Below, piece after piece: positions 54,483 through 62,735 of a DNA stretch of 64,000 bases (the stretch's first letter is position 1; each line of letters opens with the position of its first letter). A program made the position numbers and the translations under genes. This DNA is from Mucilaginibacter frigoritolerans (lineage in GTDB: Bacteria; Bacteroidota; Bacteroidia; Sphingobacteriales; Sphingobacteriaceae): the NCBI RefSeq assembly GCF_007830615.1, contig NZ_VLLI01000008.1, positions 1 through 64,000 of the forward strand, given 5' to 3'. Below the pieces are notes generated by a model. That model did no database searches. It was not told the origin of the DNA and was given only the letters and a program-made list of their open reading frames with translations.

Positions 54483-57412
54483 GAAGGCTTGTCGGTACTT
54501 TGAGTTGCCTCAATTAAAAAATCGTACAGATTAATATCTGTTGATAGGTTAAGCTTTTTGCGGATGCGGTACCGGCTGATCTCCACACCTTTTAGCGAGA
54601 TATTCATAAGCTGGGCTATTTCTTTTGAACTCAGGTTCAACCTTAAGTATGCACAAAGCTTTAAATCTGTTGGACTAAGAGATGGAAATTTGTTTTTCAG
54701 CGTGGTTAAAAAGTTATTATGCACCTGGTCAAAGTAAATGGCAAAGTGATTCCAGTCATCCGCGTTTTTTTCTATTTCATCCAATATCCTAAATACACTC
54801 CTGAACTCATGTGCCAGATCGGGAATTTTGGTTTTGTTGATAAGGGCAATAATGGCTTGTTTAATGTTTATTAAAATGCCGCCGCGCTCAACCAAATGCA
54901 TGGTTATGGTTGCCAGTTCTTTGTTTTTAAATTGCAGTTCGGTTTCCAGGTTTTGATTGCGTAAGGCAATAATTTCTTTTTCATTACGATCAAGCTCCAG
55001 GCTGTGTAAGTAGCTTAGCCTCGCCTGTTCTTCTTCGTGTTTCTTTTGGTGCATGGCAAATCTTCTTTTCTGCCACCTGATGATAAGCTCTATCAGCAAT
55101 ACTCCTATAACCAGGTAAAGCAAATAAATCCACGCTGACTGATACCAGGCCGGTGTAACTATAAAAGTATAGTTAACAGGCTTTGACTCATTGCCCAAAT
55201 TATTGCGGGCCATTAACGAAAACCGGTAAATGCCATAAGGTAGATTGGTGTAATCCTTCTCCGTTTTTGATGACCATGCCGACCAGTGTTTATCAAATCC
55301 AATTAATTTATAACTGAATTCCACATTGCTTTTTTGTGCATACAGGTTTGATGAATATTCAAAATGGAAGGAGTTAAAACGGTTGGGCAAACTGATAATC
55401 TGTTTTAAATTTTGTTCAGTAGCAATTTGGTTATCGCTTAAAAAGTAGCCACCAAACAGCAGACTGTCTTTTTCGGCAATGGCTTTTACCGTACTCAGCA
55501 CAACTTTTAATTGGGTAATTGATTGCGTGTACCGGCTATAATTTAAATGAAAAACACCATTATTGGAGCCGATAAAAATGTTTTCATTATTGTATGGATA
55601 AATGAATTCATTTCCTTTTACTGTTTGTCCGGTTAGCTCGGGAAAGTAAATTACGGTGTAAGGTTTTTGAGTGTTTGCCTTGCTGAAATCAATTACACCA
55701 ACACGCTGGTTATTTACAAACCAGATGTTGCCCATGCTATCGGCAGTCATAAACTCAACCGGACTCCCATTAAATATCGGCGAAAAAAAAGCATTGGGCC
55801 TAAATTTATTGGTGGCAGCGTTGTACTCATATACGCCCTTTTCCGTAGCGACCAAGAGCTTATTTTTTATAAAATAAACCTGATTATTTAAGGTTGAAGG
55901 CAACCCATCATACTTAGTATACTTGGTATAACGGATTATGGTTTTTCTATCGGCAGAAAGCTGTATTTTGAAAATGCCACGATAAGGATGTGATGCCCAG
56001 ATGTTGTTTTGACTATCGGCTGCTATATTATTTAAAGATTCGTACAGGTCGTTAATTTTACCTGCATCGGTAAATGTATTTCCCTCTTGTTTTAAAAGTT
56101 CTATCCCGGTGTACGTTCCGGCAATAATATCCTGCGTTGCAGGTATCGGTTGAAAGGCCCATGCTCCCTGCTTGGTCATAATAGGGATAGCATTGTTCCC
56201 ATTAATAAAGAAAGCACCGCTTTGATGTCCCAATAAAAGTTGGTGATTAGTTTCGGTAAGGCTCCATGTTTGTCCCTTGGTGTTGGCTACTTCACTAAAA
56301 ATGCTGTTGCAATAGCTGACATCATTTTTTGACAAATCAAGCGGAGCGCTATACAAGCCGTTTGACGTGCCGATATAAAGGCTTTTGTTAAAGATCCGGA
56401 TGGCGGTACTTACCGTTTGATTTTCCTTAACAGGATAGATGTGTTTAATGGAGGTATTATAGTTGATAAATGAGGTGCCGTTTTCAAGTGCCAGCCACAG
56501 GTTTTTATCCTGGTCAGACAGTACACGATGGACGTTTGAATTTTGTAGCCCTTCAGCATTGGAGATTTTTTGAATCAGTTGTCCTTTATCATCAATAATA
56601 AGTAGACCATTAGATGCGGTTCCAATTGCGTATTGATTGCTATCAATTTTACTGGCGCAATTAACCAGATCATTGTTAAGAATGCTTTCATGCTGAAGGG
56701 GCATTTTGGTAAGCGTTTGCCCGTTAAGCAGAAAAAGTCCGTTGGTAAAGGTGGTTAAGAGCAACGTGTTTTTATTGTAATCCAAAACACCGGTTATGTG
56801 CATCGCTGCCGTATTCGTTTTATCTAATTGAGATATCCACTTCCCATTATTAAACCGAAGCAAACCTTCAACCTTATCTTCCGCAAAAATTGATGAACCA
56901 GCTTTGGTTAAAAGCCGCCAGCCGCCGGGAGCATCAAAAACAATCATGTGGTTGTTTTTGTATTGAAAAATAGCCTCAATGGTGCGGAAGAAAACCTGGT
57001 TATCCAGAATTACAATATCCCATATATCAGCAAATTGTTGCGCCTGAACCGGTAGTAGCAGCCTGATGGAATGAAACTTTAGTACGCCATTTTGGTTCGG
57101 ATAAAAATAACCAACCTCATCCTGTCCTCCTGCGTATATTTTTCCGGATGAATCAACAGCCAGTGCTTTAATGGCCGTGTGGTTAGGCATTGGATATAGC
57201 TTCCAATAGCTGCCATCAAAAGTTAATAAGCCATCATTATCTGCAAAATATAAGATCCCGTTTTTATCCTGTTTAACATCATAAATCTGAGTGGCGGCAT
57301 TGTAGTCGGCATTGCTGTAGTTTTTGATAGAAGGAATCCCTATTGTAGTTTGGGCAACAGCTATATGAACAACAAATAAAAAAGAGCCAATCAAAAAAAT
57401 GATTTTGTTCAT
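54479..57412 (-). CDS. Y_Y_Y-domain sensor-regulator with C-terminal LuxR-type helix-turn-helix
   Basis: 977 residues: signal peptide, about 14 Reg_prop-type beta-propeller blades (residues 25-640), the triple-tyrosine (Y_Y_Y) domain with KLIGFDKHWSAWSSKTEKDYTNL, and one membrane segment (WIYLLYLVIGVLLIELII, about 745-763). A coiled coil and a LuxR/GerE-like DNA-binding end (LSPTDLKLCAYLRLNLSSKEIAQLMNIS...RYRIRKKL) follow. There is no kinase or receiver domain, so it probably senses a periplasmic ligand and binds DNA from the membrane. It lies in the middle of the genes whose promoters share the GTAG-N7-GTAG motif and is the best candidate to bind it. Confidence 0.88.
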   Translation of the reverse strand: MNKIIFLIGSFLFVVHIAVAQTTIGIPSIKNYSNADYNAATQIYDVKQDKNGILYFADNDGLLTFDGSYWKLYPMPNHTAIKALAVDSSGKIYAGGQDEVGYFYPNQNGVLKFHSIRLLLPVQAQQFADIWDIVILDNQVFFRTIEAIFQYKNNHMIVFDAPGGWRLLTKAGSSIFAEDKVEGLLRFNNGKWISQLDKTNTAAMHITGVLDYNKNTLLLTTFTNGLFLLNGQTLTKMPLQHESILNNDLVNCASKIDSNQYAIGTASNGLLIIDDKGQLIQKISNAEGLQNSNVHRVLSDQDKNLWLALENGTSFINYNTSIKHIYPVKENQTVSTAIRIFNKSLYIGTSNGLYSAPLDLSKNDVSYCNSIFSEVANTKGQTWSLTETNHQLLLGHQSGAFFINGNNAIPIMTKQGAWAFQPIPATQDIIAGTYTGIELLKQEGNTFTDAGKINDLYESLNNIAADSQNNIWASHPYRGIFKIQLSADRKTIIRYTKYTKYDGLPSTLNNQVYFIKNKLLVATEKGVYEYNAATNKFRPNAFFSPIFNGSPVEFMTADSMGNIWFVNNQRVGVIDFSKANTQKPYTVIYFPELTGQTVKGNEFIYPYNNENIFIGSNNGVFHLNYSRYTQSITQLKVVLSTVKAIAEKDSLLFGGYFLSDNQIATEQNLKQIISLPNRFNSFHFEYSSNLYAQKSNVEFSYKLIGFDKHWSAWSSKTEKDYTNLPYGIYRFSLMARNNLGNESKPVNYTFIVTPAWYQSAWIYLLYLVIGVLLIELIIRWQKRRFAMHQKKHEEEQARLSYLHSLELDRNEKEIIALRNQNLETELQFKNKELATITMHLVERGGILINIKQAIIALINKTKIPDLAHEFRSVFRILDEIEKNADDWNHFAIYFDQVHNNFLTTLKNKFPSLSPTDLKLCAYLRLNLSSKEIAQLMNISLKGVEISRYRIRKKLNLSTDINLYDFLIEATQSTDKPS

Positions 57413-57600
57413 TATAAAAAATGGTATAAAAGCCTAATCCAAATCAAATGATTATAAGGGTAGCAGTGGAAAAATCAATTTACATAATTGTAATTGATTT
57501 TCTGCCGCTTTACAGAAAAAGCCAGATATTCAAATAATTTACAGGTTAATTCTGTGCAATTTAAACGTTACAATTACTTTAATAAACTTAAATATAGGCA

Positions 57601-57657
57601 GTAGTATTAATGTAGTGGTAAACAAATTGGCTTTAACCTTGCGTATGATGACATTTG
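57601..57657 (+). promoter_or_regulatory. GTAG-repeat promoter of the first ThuA-like gene
   Basis: GTAGTATTAATGTAGTGG (57601-57618), then GACATTTG (57650-57657) starting 49 nt from the motif's first base. It lies in the 309-bp gap between the regulator and the ThuA-like gene, 64 nt before the start. The rest of the gap shows nothing recognisable. Confidence 0.65.
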
Positions 57658-57721
57658 AGCAAGCTTAAATCCTTTTACATCATTTTTATAAATTTATTAT
57701 TTGATCTTTTTAAATCATCAT

Positions 57722-58486
57722 ATGAAAAAAGTAGTCTTATTATTAGTGTTCAGTTTGTTCAGCGTGTCCTTCATTTTCGGACAGGCAAAAGCCCCGAGAT
57801 TTAGGGTAATAGCACTTTATGAAAATGGCGGACATCATGTTGAATATTCAAAAGCAGCCAGGGTTTGGCTCGATAAACTGGCTGCCGATAGTAATTTTTC
57901 GGTTGATTATATCCAAAATACCGATCAGATAGATGAAGCTTTTTTATCCAAATACCAACTTTTTATTCAGATGGATTATGCGCCCTATGCCTGGAAAGAA
58001 AAAGCCGTAACCGCCTTTCAAAATTATATTGAGCAGGGTAAAGGCGGCTGGATAGGCTTTCACCATGCCAGCTTATTAGGCGAGTTTGATGGTTATCCGA
58101 TGTGGCAATGGTTCCACCAGTTTATGGGCGGCATCAGGTGGAAAGATTACATCGCCACTTTTGCCAGGGCCACGGTTGATGTGGAAGATAAACAACACCC
58201 GGTAATGAAAGGTGTTTCACCCACATTTACAGTGCAGCAGGAAGAATGGTATACTTATGATGTTGATCCCCGGCCCAATGTACACGTATTAGCTACTGTT
58301 GATGAATCGACCTATGTGCCTGACTCTAAAGTGAAAATGGGTGGCGATCATCCCGTGGTGTGGACAAATCCTAATTACAAAGCACGCAATATTTACATAT
58401 TTATGGGGCATTCGCCCATACTATTTCAAAGTAAAGATTACACCACATTGTTTAGCAATGCAATATTTTGGGCAGCAGGGAAATAA
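57722..58486 (+). CDS. ThuA-like domain protein, copy 1
   Basis: 254 residues from the ATG at the signal peptide (MKKVVLLLVFSLFSVSF), seven codons inside the longest frame. The ThuA-like fold (a class I glutamine-amidotransferase-like alpha/beta domain) is indicated by FRVIALYENGGHHVEYSKAA, GGWIGFHHASLLGEFDGYPMW, WYTYDVDPRPNVHVLATVDES and HPVVWTNPNY. ThuA homologues occur in sugar-utilisation loci, including trehalose use; the enzymatic reaction is unproven. Probably periplasmic. Confidence 0.85.
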   Translation: MKKVVLLLVFSLFSVSFIFGQAKAPRFRVIALYENGGHHVEYSKAARVWLDKLAADSNFSVDYIQNTDQIDEAFLSKYQLFIQMDYAPYAWKEKAVTAFQNYIEQGKGGWIGFHHASLLGEFDGYPMWQWFHQFMGGIRWKDYIATFARATVDVEDKQHPVMKGVSPTFTVQQEEWYTYDVDPRPNVHVLATVDESTYVPDSKVKMGGDHPVVWTNPNYKARNIYIFMGHSPILFQSKDYTTLFSNAIFWAAGK

Positions 58487-58507
58487 GCCTGTTGCTTAAA
58501 AAGGAAT

Positions 58508-59284
58508 TTAATCAGTTGTTTTTGCAGCCCAGAATATGGCGTTTTTTACCAGGGTTGTATAATTTTCGTCCTGGAAAAGCTGTGGGAAATGCCCCATGGC
58601 AATATAAACATTACGAGCCTTAACATGCTCGTTGGTCCATATTACCGGATGGTCGCCCATCTTGATATCTTTTGGAGGATTGTAAGATGCTTCGTCAATG
58701 CTGGCCAGTATATGCACATTGGGCCGCGGACTTTGATTATAAATGTACCACTCGTCTTTTGTTAAGAACGATGCAGGAAGACCTTTCATTATCGGGTGAT
58801 TGCGATCTTCCACTGTTAGGGTAGTTTCCGCTCCGTCCGGAATGTAATTTTTAAATTCAATTCCCCCCATAAAAACAGCATACCACTGCCACATGGGGTA
58901 GCCATCAAACACACCCAATAAGGTAGGGTGGTGAAAGCCTATCCAGCCGCCTTTACCATTAGTGATGTAATCCTCAAAGGCTGCCTGTGCTTCTGGCCCC
59001 CAGGGATATGGAGGGTAGTTTAGTTGGATAAATAACTGATAGTTTTTTAAAAAATCTTTGGTAATGGCTTTGGTGTCAGTGATATAGTCAATAGTGAAAT
59101 TACTATCCACAGCCAGTTTGTTGAGCCATGTTTTTGATGCTTCGGTAAAAAGTACATGTCCGCCGCCAATTTCGGCAATGGCAAGTGCCCTAAACCGTGG
59201 CTTTTTTACACTTTGAGCGATGGAAATATTACTCATTAGAGCAAATAACAAACAAAGGCTAACAACAGCCCAACCTTTTTTCAT
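58508..59284 (-). CDS. ThuA-like domain protein, copy 2
   Basis: 258 residues with a signal peptide, closely related to copy 1 and converging on it. Matching blocks are GGWIGFHHPTLLGVFDGYPMW, WYIYNQSPRPNVHILASIDEASY and HPVIWTNEHVKARNVYIAMGHFP. The tandem, inverted arrangement suggests a local duplication. It lacks an identified promoter of its own; the GTAG motif at 59364 faces the other way. Same predicted location and uncertain reaction as copy 1. Confidence 0.85.
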   Translation of the reverse strand: MKKGWAVVSLCLLFALMSNISIAQSVKKPRFRALAIAEIGGGHVLFTEASKTWLNKLAVDSNFTIDYITDTKAITKDFLKNYQLFIQLNYPPYPWGPEAQAAFEDYITNGKGGWIGFHHPTLLGVFDGYPMWQWYAVFMGGIEFKNYIPDGAETTLTVEDRNHPIMKGLPASFLTKDEWYIYNQSPRPNVHILASIDEASYNPPKDIKMGDHPVIWTNEHVKARNVYIAMGHFPQLFQDENYTTLVKNAIFWAAKTTD

Positions 59285-59363
59285 ATCAACAGAATAAATT
59301 AATAAGGGCTAAAATAGAGCTTCAGACTGTAAATTCCGACGAATCAATTTATATAAGTCGACT

Positions 59364-59421
59364 GTAGAGCTAATGTAGGGCTCACCAATAAATCTATTAG
59401 CGAGTTGATTGATGATATTTG
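59364..59421 (+). promoter_or_regulatory. GTAG-repeat promoter of the DUF4468/ThuA-3 genes
   Basis: GTAGAGCTAATGTAGGG (59364-59380), then GATATTTG (59414-59421) starting 50 nt from the motif's first base, 31 nt before the chosen start codon. Confidence 0.65.
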
Positions 59422-59451
59422 ATGAATAGATTAACCTGTTATAAATCTACA

Positions 59452-59997
59452 ATGAACCCTATCCTTAAATCAATTTTACTGCCTTTGATGCTGCTCCCAG
59501 CTATCTGTGCTGCACAAAATGCTGCAACCCAAATCCCGATTCCGATGAAAAACGGGAAGATATATTTTGAAAAAGATTATCATTTAAATGATAGTCTGCA
59601 AAAAAAAGAGCTTTTCTCAAAAGCTTATACCTGGATGAAAAGGGACTCCCCATATGAAATAGCCGATATCAAAACAGATGTGCTGACCAGCACAATTACC
59701 GGTATGGGGATGTTTAAAATCATAACCAGTAATACCGGCAATTACTACCTGGTGAAATTTATAATTGCTCTATCAGTTGATGCGCATAGTTATTCCTTCA
59801 GGATGTATGATCTGTATGAAAAACCGGTAGAGAGCGGTATTTCTAACGAATACTCAAAAATTGAATACCGCTGGTGGGATTTCAGACAAGGTAAACCCTG
59901 GTCTGCAGAGGATGAAACGCTATTTAAAGACATCGTATTAGATGAAGATGTTTTGATAGCGTCATTTGAGAATAAAATGAACTCTGGTAATAATTAA
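59452..59997 (+). CDS. DUF4468 (TBP-like fold) secreted protein
   Basis: 181 residues from MNPILKSILLPLMLLPAICAAQ, chosen because it begins a proper signal peptide; a longer frame starts 33 nt upstream. The pattern FEKDYHLNDSLQKKELFSKAYTWM followed by a VLTSTITGMGMFKI strand matches DUF4468 proteins with a TATA-binding-protein-like fold, common in Bacteroidota and of unknown function. It is 11 nt upstream of the third ThuA-like gene, so the two likely form an operon. Confidence 0.75.
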   Translation: MNPILKSILLPLMLLPAICAAQNAATQIPIPMKNGKIYFEKDYHLNDSLQKKELFSKAYTWMKRDSPYEIADIKTDVLTSTITGMGMFKIITSNTGNYYLVKFIIALSVDAHSYSFRMYDLYEKPVESGISNEYSKIEYRWWDFRQGKPWSAEDETLFKDIVLDEDVLIASFENKMNSGNN

Positions 59998-60008
59998 AAT
60001 CAACAGCG

Positions 60009-60770
60009 ATGAATAAAATTATACTAAGAAACGCAGCAGTGATGTTAATGCTGGTATTTAGCTTCACAGCATTTGCACAATCACCCAAATTTAAGGCGAT
60101 AGCATTTTACTCCACCAATGTAGAGCCCGATCATGTTGATTTTGCTAAGGACGCCATCCAATTTTATACAAAAATGGCAGCTGAAAAAGGATTTGCCTTT
60201 GATACCACTTCCAACTGGGACAACCTGAACGATGCTAATTTGAAAAACTATCAGGTAGTTATCTGGCTTAATGAGTTTCCCCACAACGCTGCTCAAAGGC
60301 AGGCATTTGAGAACTTTATGAACAGTGGCGGTGGCTGGCTTGGTTTCCATGTTTCAGGCTATAATGATCAATATACCCAATGGCCGTGGTTTGTAAACTT
60401 TTTGGGCGGAGCGGTATTTTACAATAACAACTGGCCACCATTGCCGGCAAAATTAATTGTTGATGATAATAAACATCCGGCAACGCAACATCTGCCCAAA
60501 ACCTATATTGCACCAATTAATGAGTGGTATGGCTGGAAACCCAATCCGCGGAATAATAAAGATGTAAAGGTTTTAGTAACACTGGCTCCAGCCAATTATC
60601 CATTGGGGAAAAAAGATATTATCAGGGAAGGGGATATTCCGGTAGTGTGGACAAATACCAAGTATAAAATGATCTACATGAACATGGGCCATGGCGACCA
60701 GATCTTTAATTCAGCTATCCAGAACAAAATGTTTCAAGATGCCATTTTATGGTTAGGAACAGGCAAATAG
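60009..60770 (+). CDS. ThuA-like domain protein, copy 3
   Basis: 253 residues with a signal peptide (VMLMLVFSFTAFAQ). ThuA-like blocks are present but more diverged than in copies 1 and 2: FKAIAFYSTNVEPDHVDFAKDA, GGGWLGFHVSGYND, WPWFVNFLGGAVF and IPVVWTNTKYKMIYMNMGHG. The strong divergence argues for older separation and perhaps a different substrate. It is in an operon with the DUF4468 gene. Confidence 0.82.
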   Translation: MNKIILRNAAVMLMLVFSFTAFAQSPKFKAIAFYSTNVEPDHVDFAKDAIQFYTKMAAEKGFAFDTTSNWDNLNDANLKNYQVVIWLNEFPHNAAQRQAFENFMNSGGGWLGFHVSGYNDQYTQWPWFVNFLGGAVFYNNNWPPLPAKLIVDDNKHPATQHLPKTYIAPINEWYGWKPNPRNNKDVKVLVTLAPANYPLGKKDIIREGDIPVVWTNTKYKMIYMNMGHGDQIFNSAIQNKMFQDAILWLGTGK

Positions 60771-60778
60771 TTTTAAAA

Positions 60779-60809
60779 AGACAGGTCAATAATGAGCATT
60801 GACCTGTCT
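60779..60809. terminator. Bidirectional terminator
   Basis: AGACAGGTCAAT-AATGAGC-ATTGACCTGTCT, a perfect 12-bp stem between convergent genes. Confidence 0.9.
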
Positions 60810-60839
60810 CTATTCTTCTCCTAATCAGGTTATTTTTGG

Positions 60840-61835
60840 TTAGCTTAAAATATTATTGATCAGCGTAAGCTCTTCCTCAGTGAACTTTAGGTTTTGCAGG
60901 CAGCCAATAGAATCTGTTACCTGTGCCGGTTTGCTCACTCCAATTAATACAGAGGTAATGCGGCTATCTCTCAATATCCATGAAAGGGCCATTTGGGCCA
61001 GGTTTTGTCCGCGTTGCAGGGCAAGGTCATTGAGTTTGCTTACCCGTGCAATTTTATCCGGGGTAATCTGATCCTCTTCCATTGCGCCATTTCCGCGATG
61101 CTCTGCAGCTCTTGAATCTTTAGGGATGCCATTCAGATATTTGTTGGTTAGCAAGCCTTGTGCAAGTGGCGAAAACGGGATGCAACCTACACCTTTATCA
61201 CCCAAAACATCCAGCAGGCCACCTTCAACCCAGCGGTCAAACATGGAATATTTAGGCTGATGGATTAAACATGGTGTACCTAATTCTTTTAAAATTTGAA
61301 TAGCTTTTTCAGTTTCAGAAGCGCTGTAGCTAGAAATACCTACATACAAAGCTTTCCCCTGTCTTACAATCAGATCAAGGGCACCCATGGTTTCTTCCAA
61401 AGGAGTTTCCGGATCCGGACGGTGGTGATAAAAAATATCTACATAATCCAGTCCCAGGCGTTTTAGGCTTTGGTCCAAACTAGCTACCAGATATTTTTTT
61501 GATCCAAGGTCACCATATGGGCCTTCCCACATTGGCCAACCGGCTTTGGTGGAGATGATGAGCTCATCGCGGTATGCTTTAAAGTCATCTTTAAAAATGC
61601 GGCCAAAAGTTTCCTCTGCCGATCCCGGCGGCGGACCGTAATTATTAGCTAAATCAAAATGCGTTATGCCACTGTCAAAAGCCAGTCTTAATATATTGCG
61701 GGCATTTTCCAGGCTGTCAATAGCACCGAAATTATGCCAGAGACCAAGCGATACGGCAGGCAGCTTTAAGCCACTACTACCGCAGCGGCGGTATTCCATA
61801 TCCTGGTAACGTTGCGGGTTGGGTACGTAAGTCAT
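60840..61835 (-). CDS. Aldo/keto reductase (YghZ/MgrA-like)
   Basis: 331 residues of the (beta/alpha)8 AKR fold. The catalytic tetrad is visible: Asp in THFDLANNYG, Tyr in NNYGPPPGSAEETFG, Lys in ISTKAG and His in YVDIFYHHRPDP. NADPH-binding residues lie near VLIGVSKPAQV. The opening MEYRRCGSSGLKLPAVSLGLW is typical of the L-glyceraldehyde-3-phosphate reductase branch, which detoxifies aldehydes. It is monocistronic and divergent from a broken Crp/Fnr gene. Confidence 0.92.
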   Translation of the reverse strand: MTYVPNPQRYQDMEYRRCGSSGLKLPAVSLGLWHNFGAIDSLENARNILRLAFDSGITHFDLANNYGPPPGSAEETFGRIFKDDFKAYRDELIISTKAGWPMWEGPYGDLGSKKYLVASLDQSLKRLGLDYVDIFYHHRPDPETPLEETMGALDLIVRQGKALYVGISSYSASETEKAIQILKELGTPCLIHQPKYSMFDRWVEGGLLDVLGDKGVGCIPFSPLAQGLLTNKYLNGIPKDSRAAEHRGNGAMEEDQITPDKIARVSKLNDLALQRGQNLAQMALSWILRDSRITSVLIGVSKPAQVTDSIGCLQNLKFTEEELTLINNILS

Positions 61836-61992
61836 ATAATAGCGTTTTATTAATGATAAATTGGATGCATTAAAATTCTACACTGTAAAAGTATCTTGTA
61901 TCTGGCACAAAAGTATTGAACCAGGACAAGAAATTAAATTAGTTTACATTTTGCTTTTAGCTATTATACTTGCATAAATTTATATTTAAAAC

Positions 61993-62573
61993 ATGTTTCA
62001 GGCCATCAATAATTATGTTGCCAGAACTATTCAGCTTACGCCTGATGAGTTGGAATATTTTAATGCTATTCTGGAATATAAAACCGTCCCAAAAAAGACG
62101 ATGTTGTTGGAGCCTGGCGACATCTGTAATTTTGAGCTTTACGTAAACAAAGGCTGCATCCGCGAATATTACATAGATAGCAAAGGAGCAGAGATAACCC
62201 TGCAATTTGCGGTAGAGGACTGGTGTGGATGAGCGACCTCACCAGTTTTCAGGATCAAAGCCCTAGTATTATGTACATCGAAACGCTGGAAGACTGCGAA
62301 CTGCTGATGCTTTCGCGTAATGCTAAGGAGAAATTATTGTTACAAGTACCTAAGCTGGAACGCATGTTCAGGCTCATGATTCAGCGGCACCTTTCGGTAG
62401 TGCAAAACCGCCTGGTGAAAACCATATCCTACACGGCTATGGAACGCTACCTTGAATTTTTAAAACGTTACCCAACTATTCCGCAGCGCGTGGCCCAACA
62501 CTACATTGCATCTTATTTGGGTATCTCTGCCGAGTTCCTCAGCAAACTGCGTAAACGGCATTTGAAAAAATAA
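61993..62573 (+). pseudogene. Crp/Fnr-family regulator broken by a 2-nt insertion
   Basis: Two overlapping frames together give one Crp/Fnr protein of about 193 residues. The beta-roll runs from MFQAINNYVARTIQLT to LQFAVEDW in one frame; the rest, WMSDLTSFQDQSPS to the C-terminal helix-turn-helix (YIASYLGISAEFLSKLRK), is in another. At the joint the bases read TGG-TG-TGG-ATG (62221-62231). Removing the extra TG restores the conserved VEDWWMSDL. It is a pseudogene unless the insertion is a sequencing error. The intact paralogue at 36128 has EDWWITD at this position. Confidence 0.85.
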
Positions 62574-62735
62574 GCAGGCCGGGTGTGCCACATTGGTTTG
62601 CCTTTCAAACATACTTTTCGTTATCACAACAAGCTTTGCCAGGAGGGACAACCCAAAACAGACTTAATTAGATTTTCTTAATTCTTAATGGTATGATATC
62701 ATATCTCGTTATATTTGATTACTAATTACCTGTTT

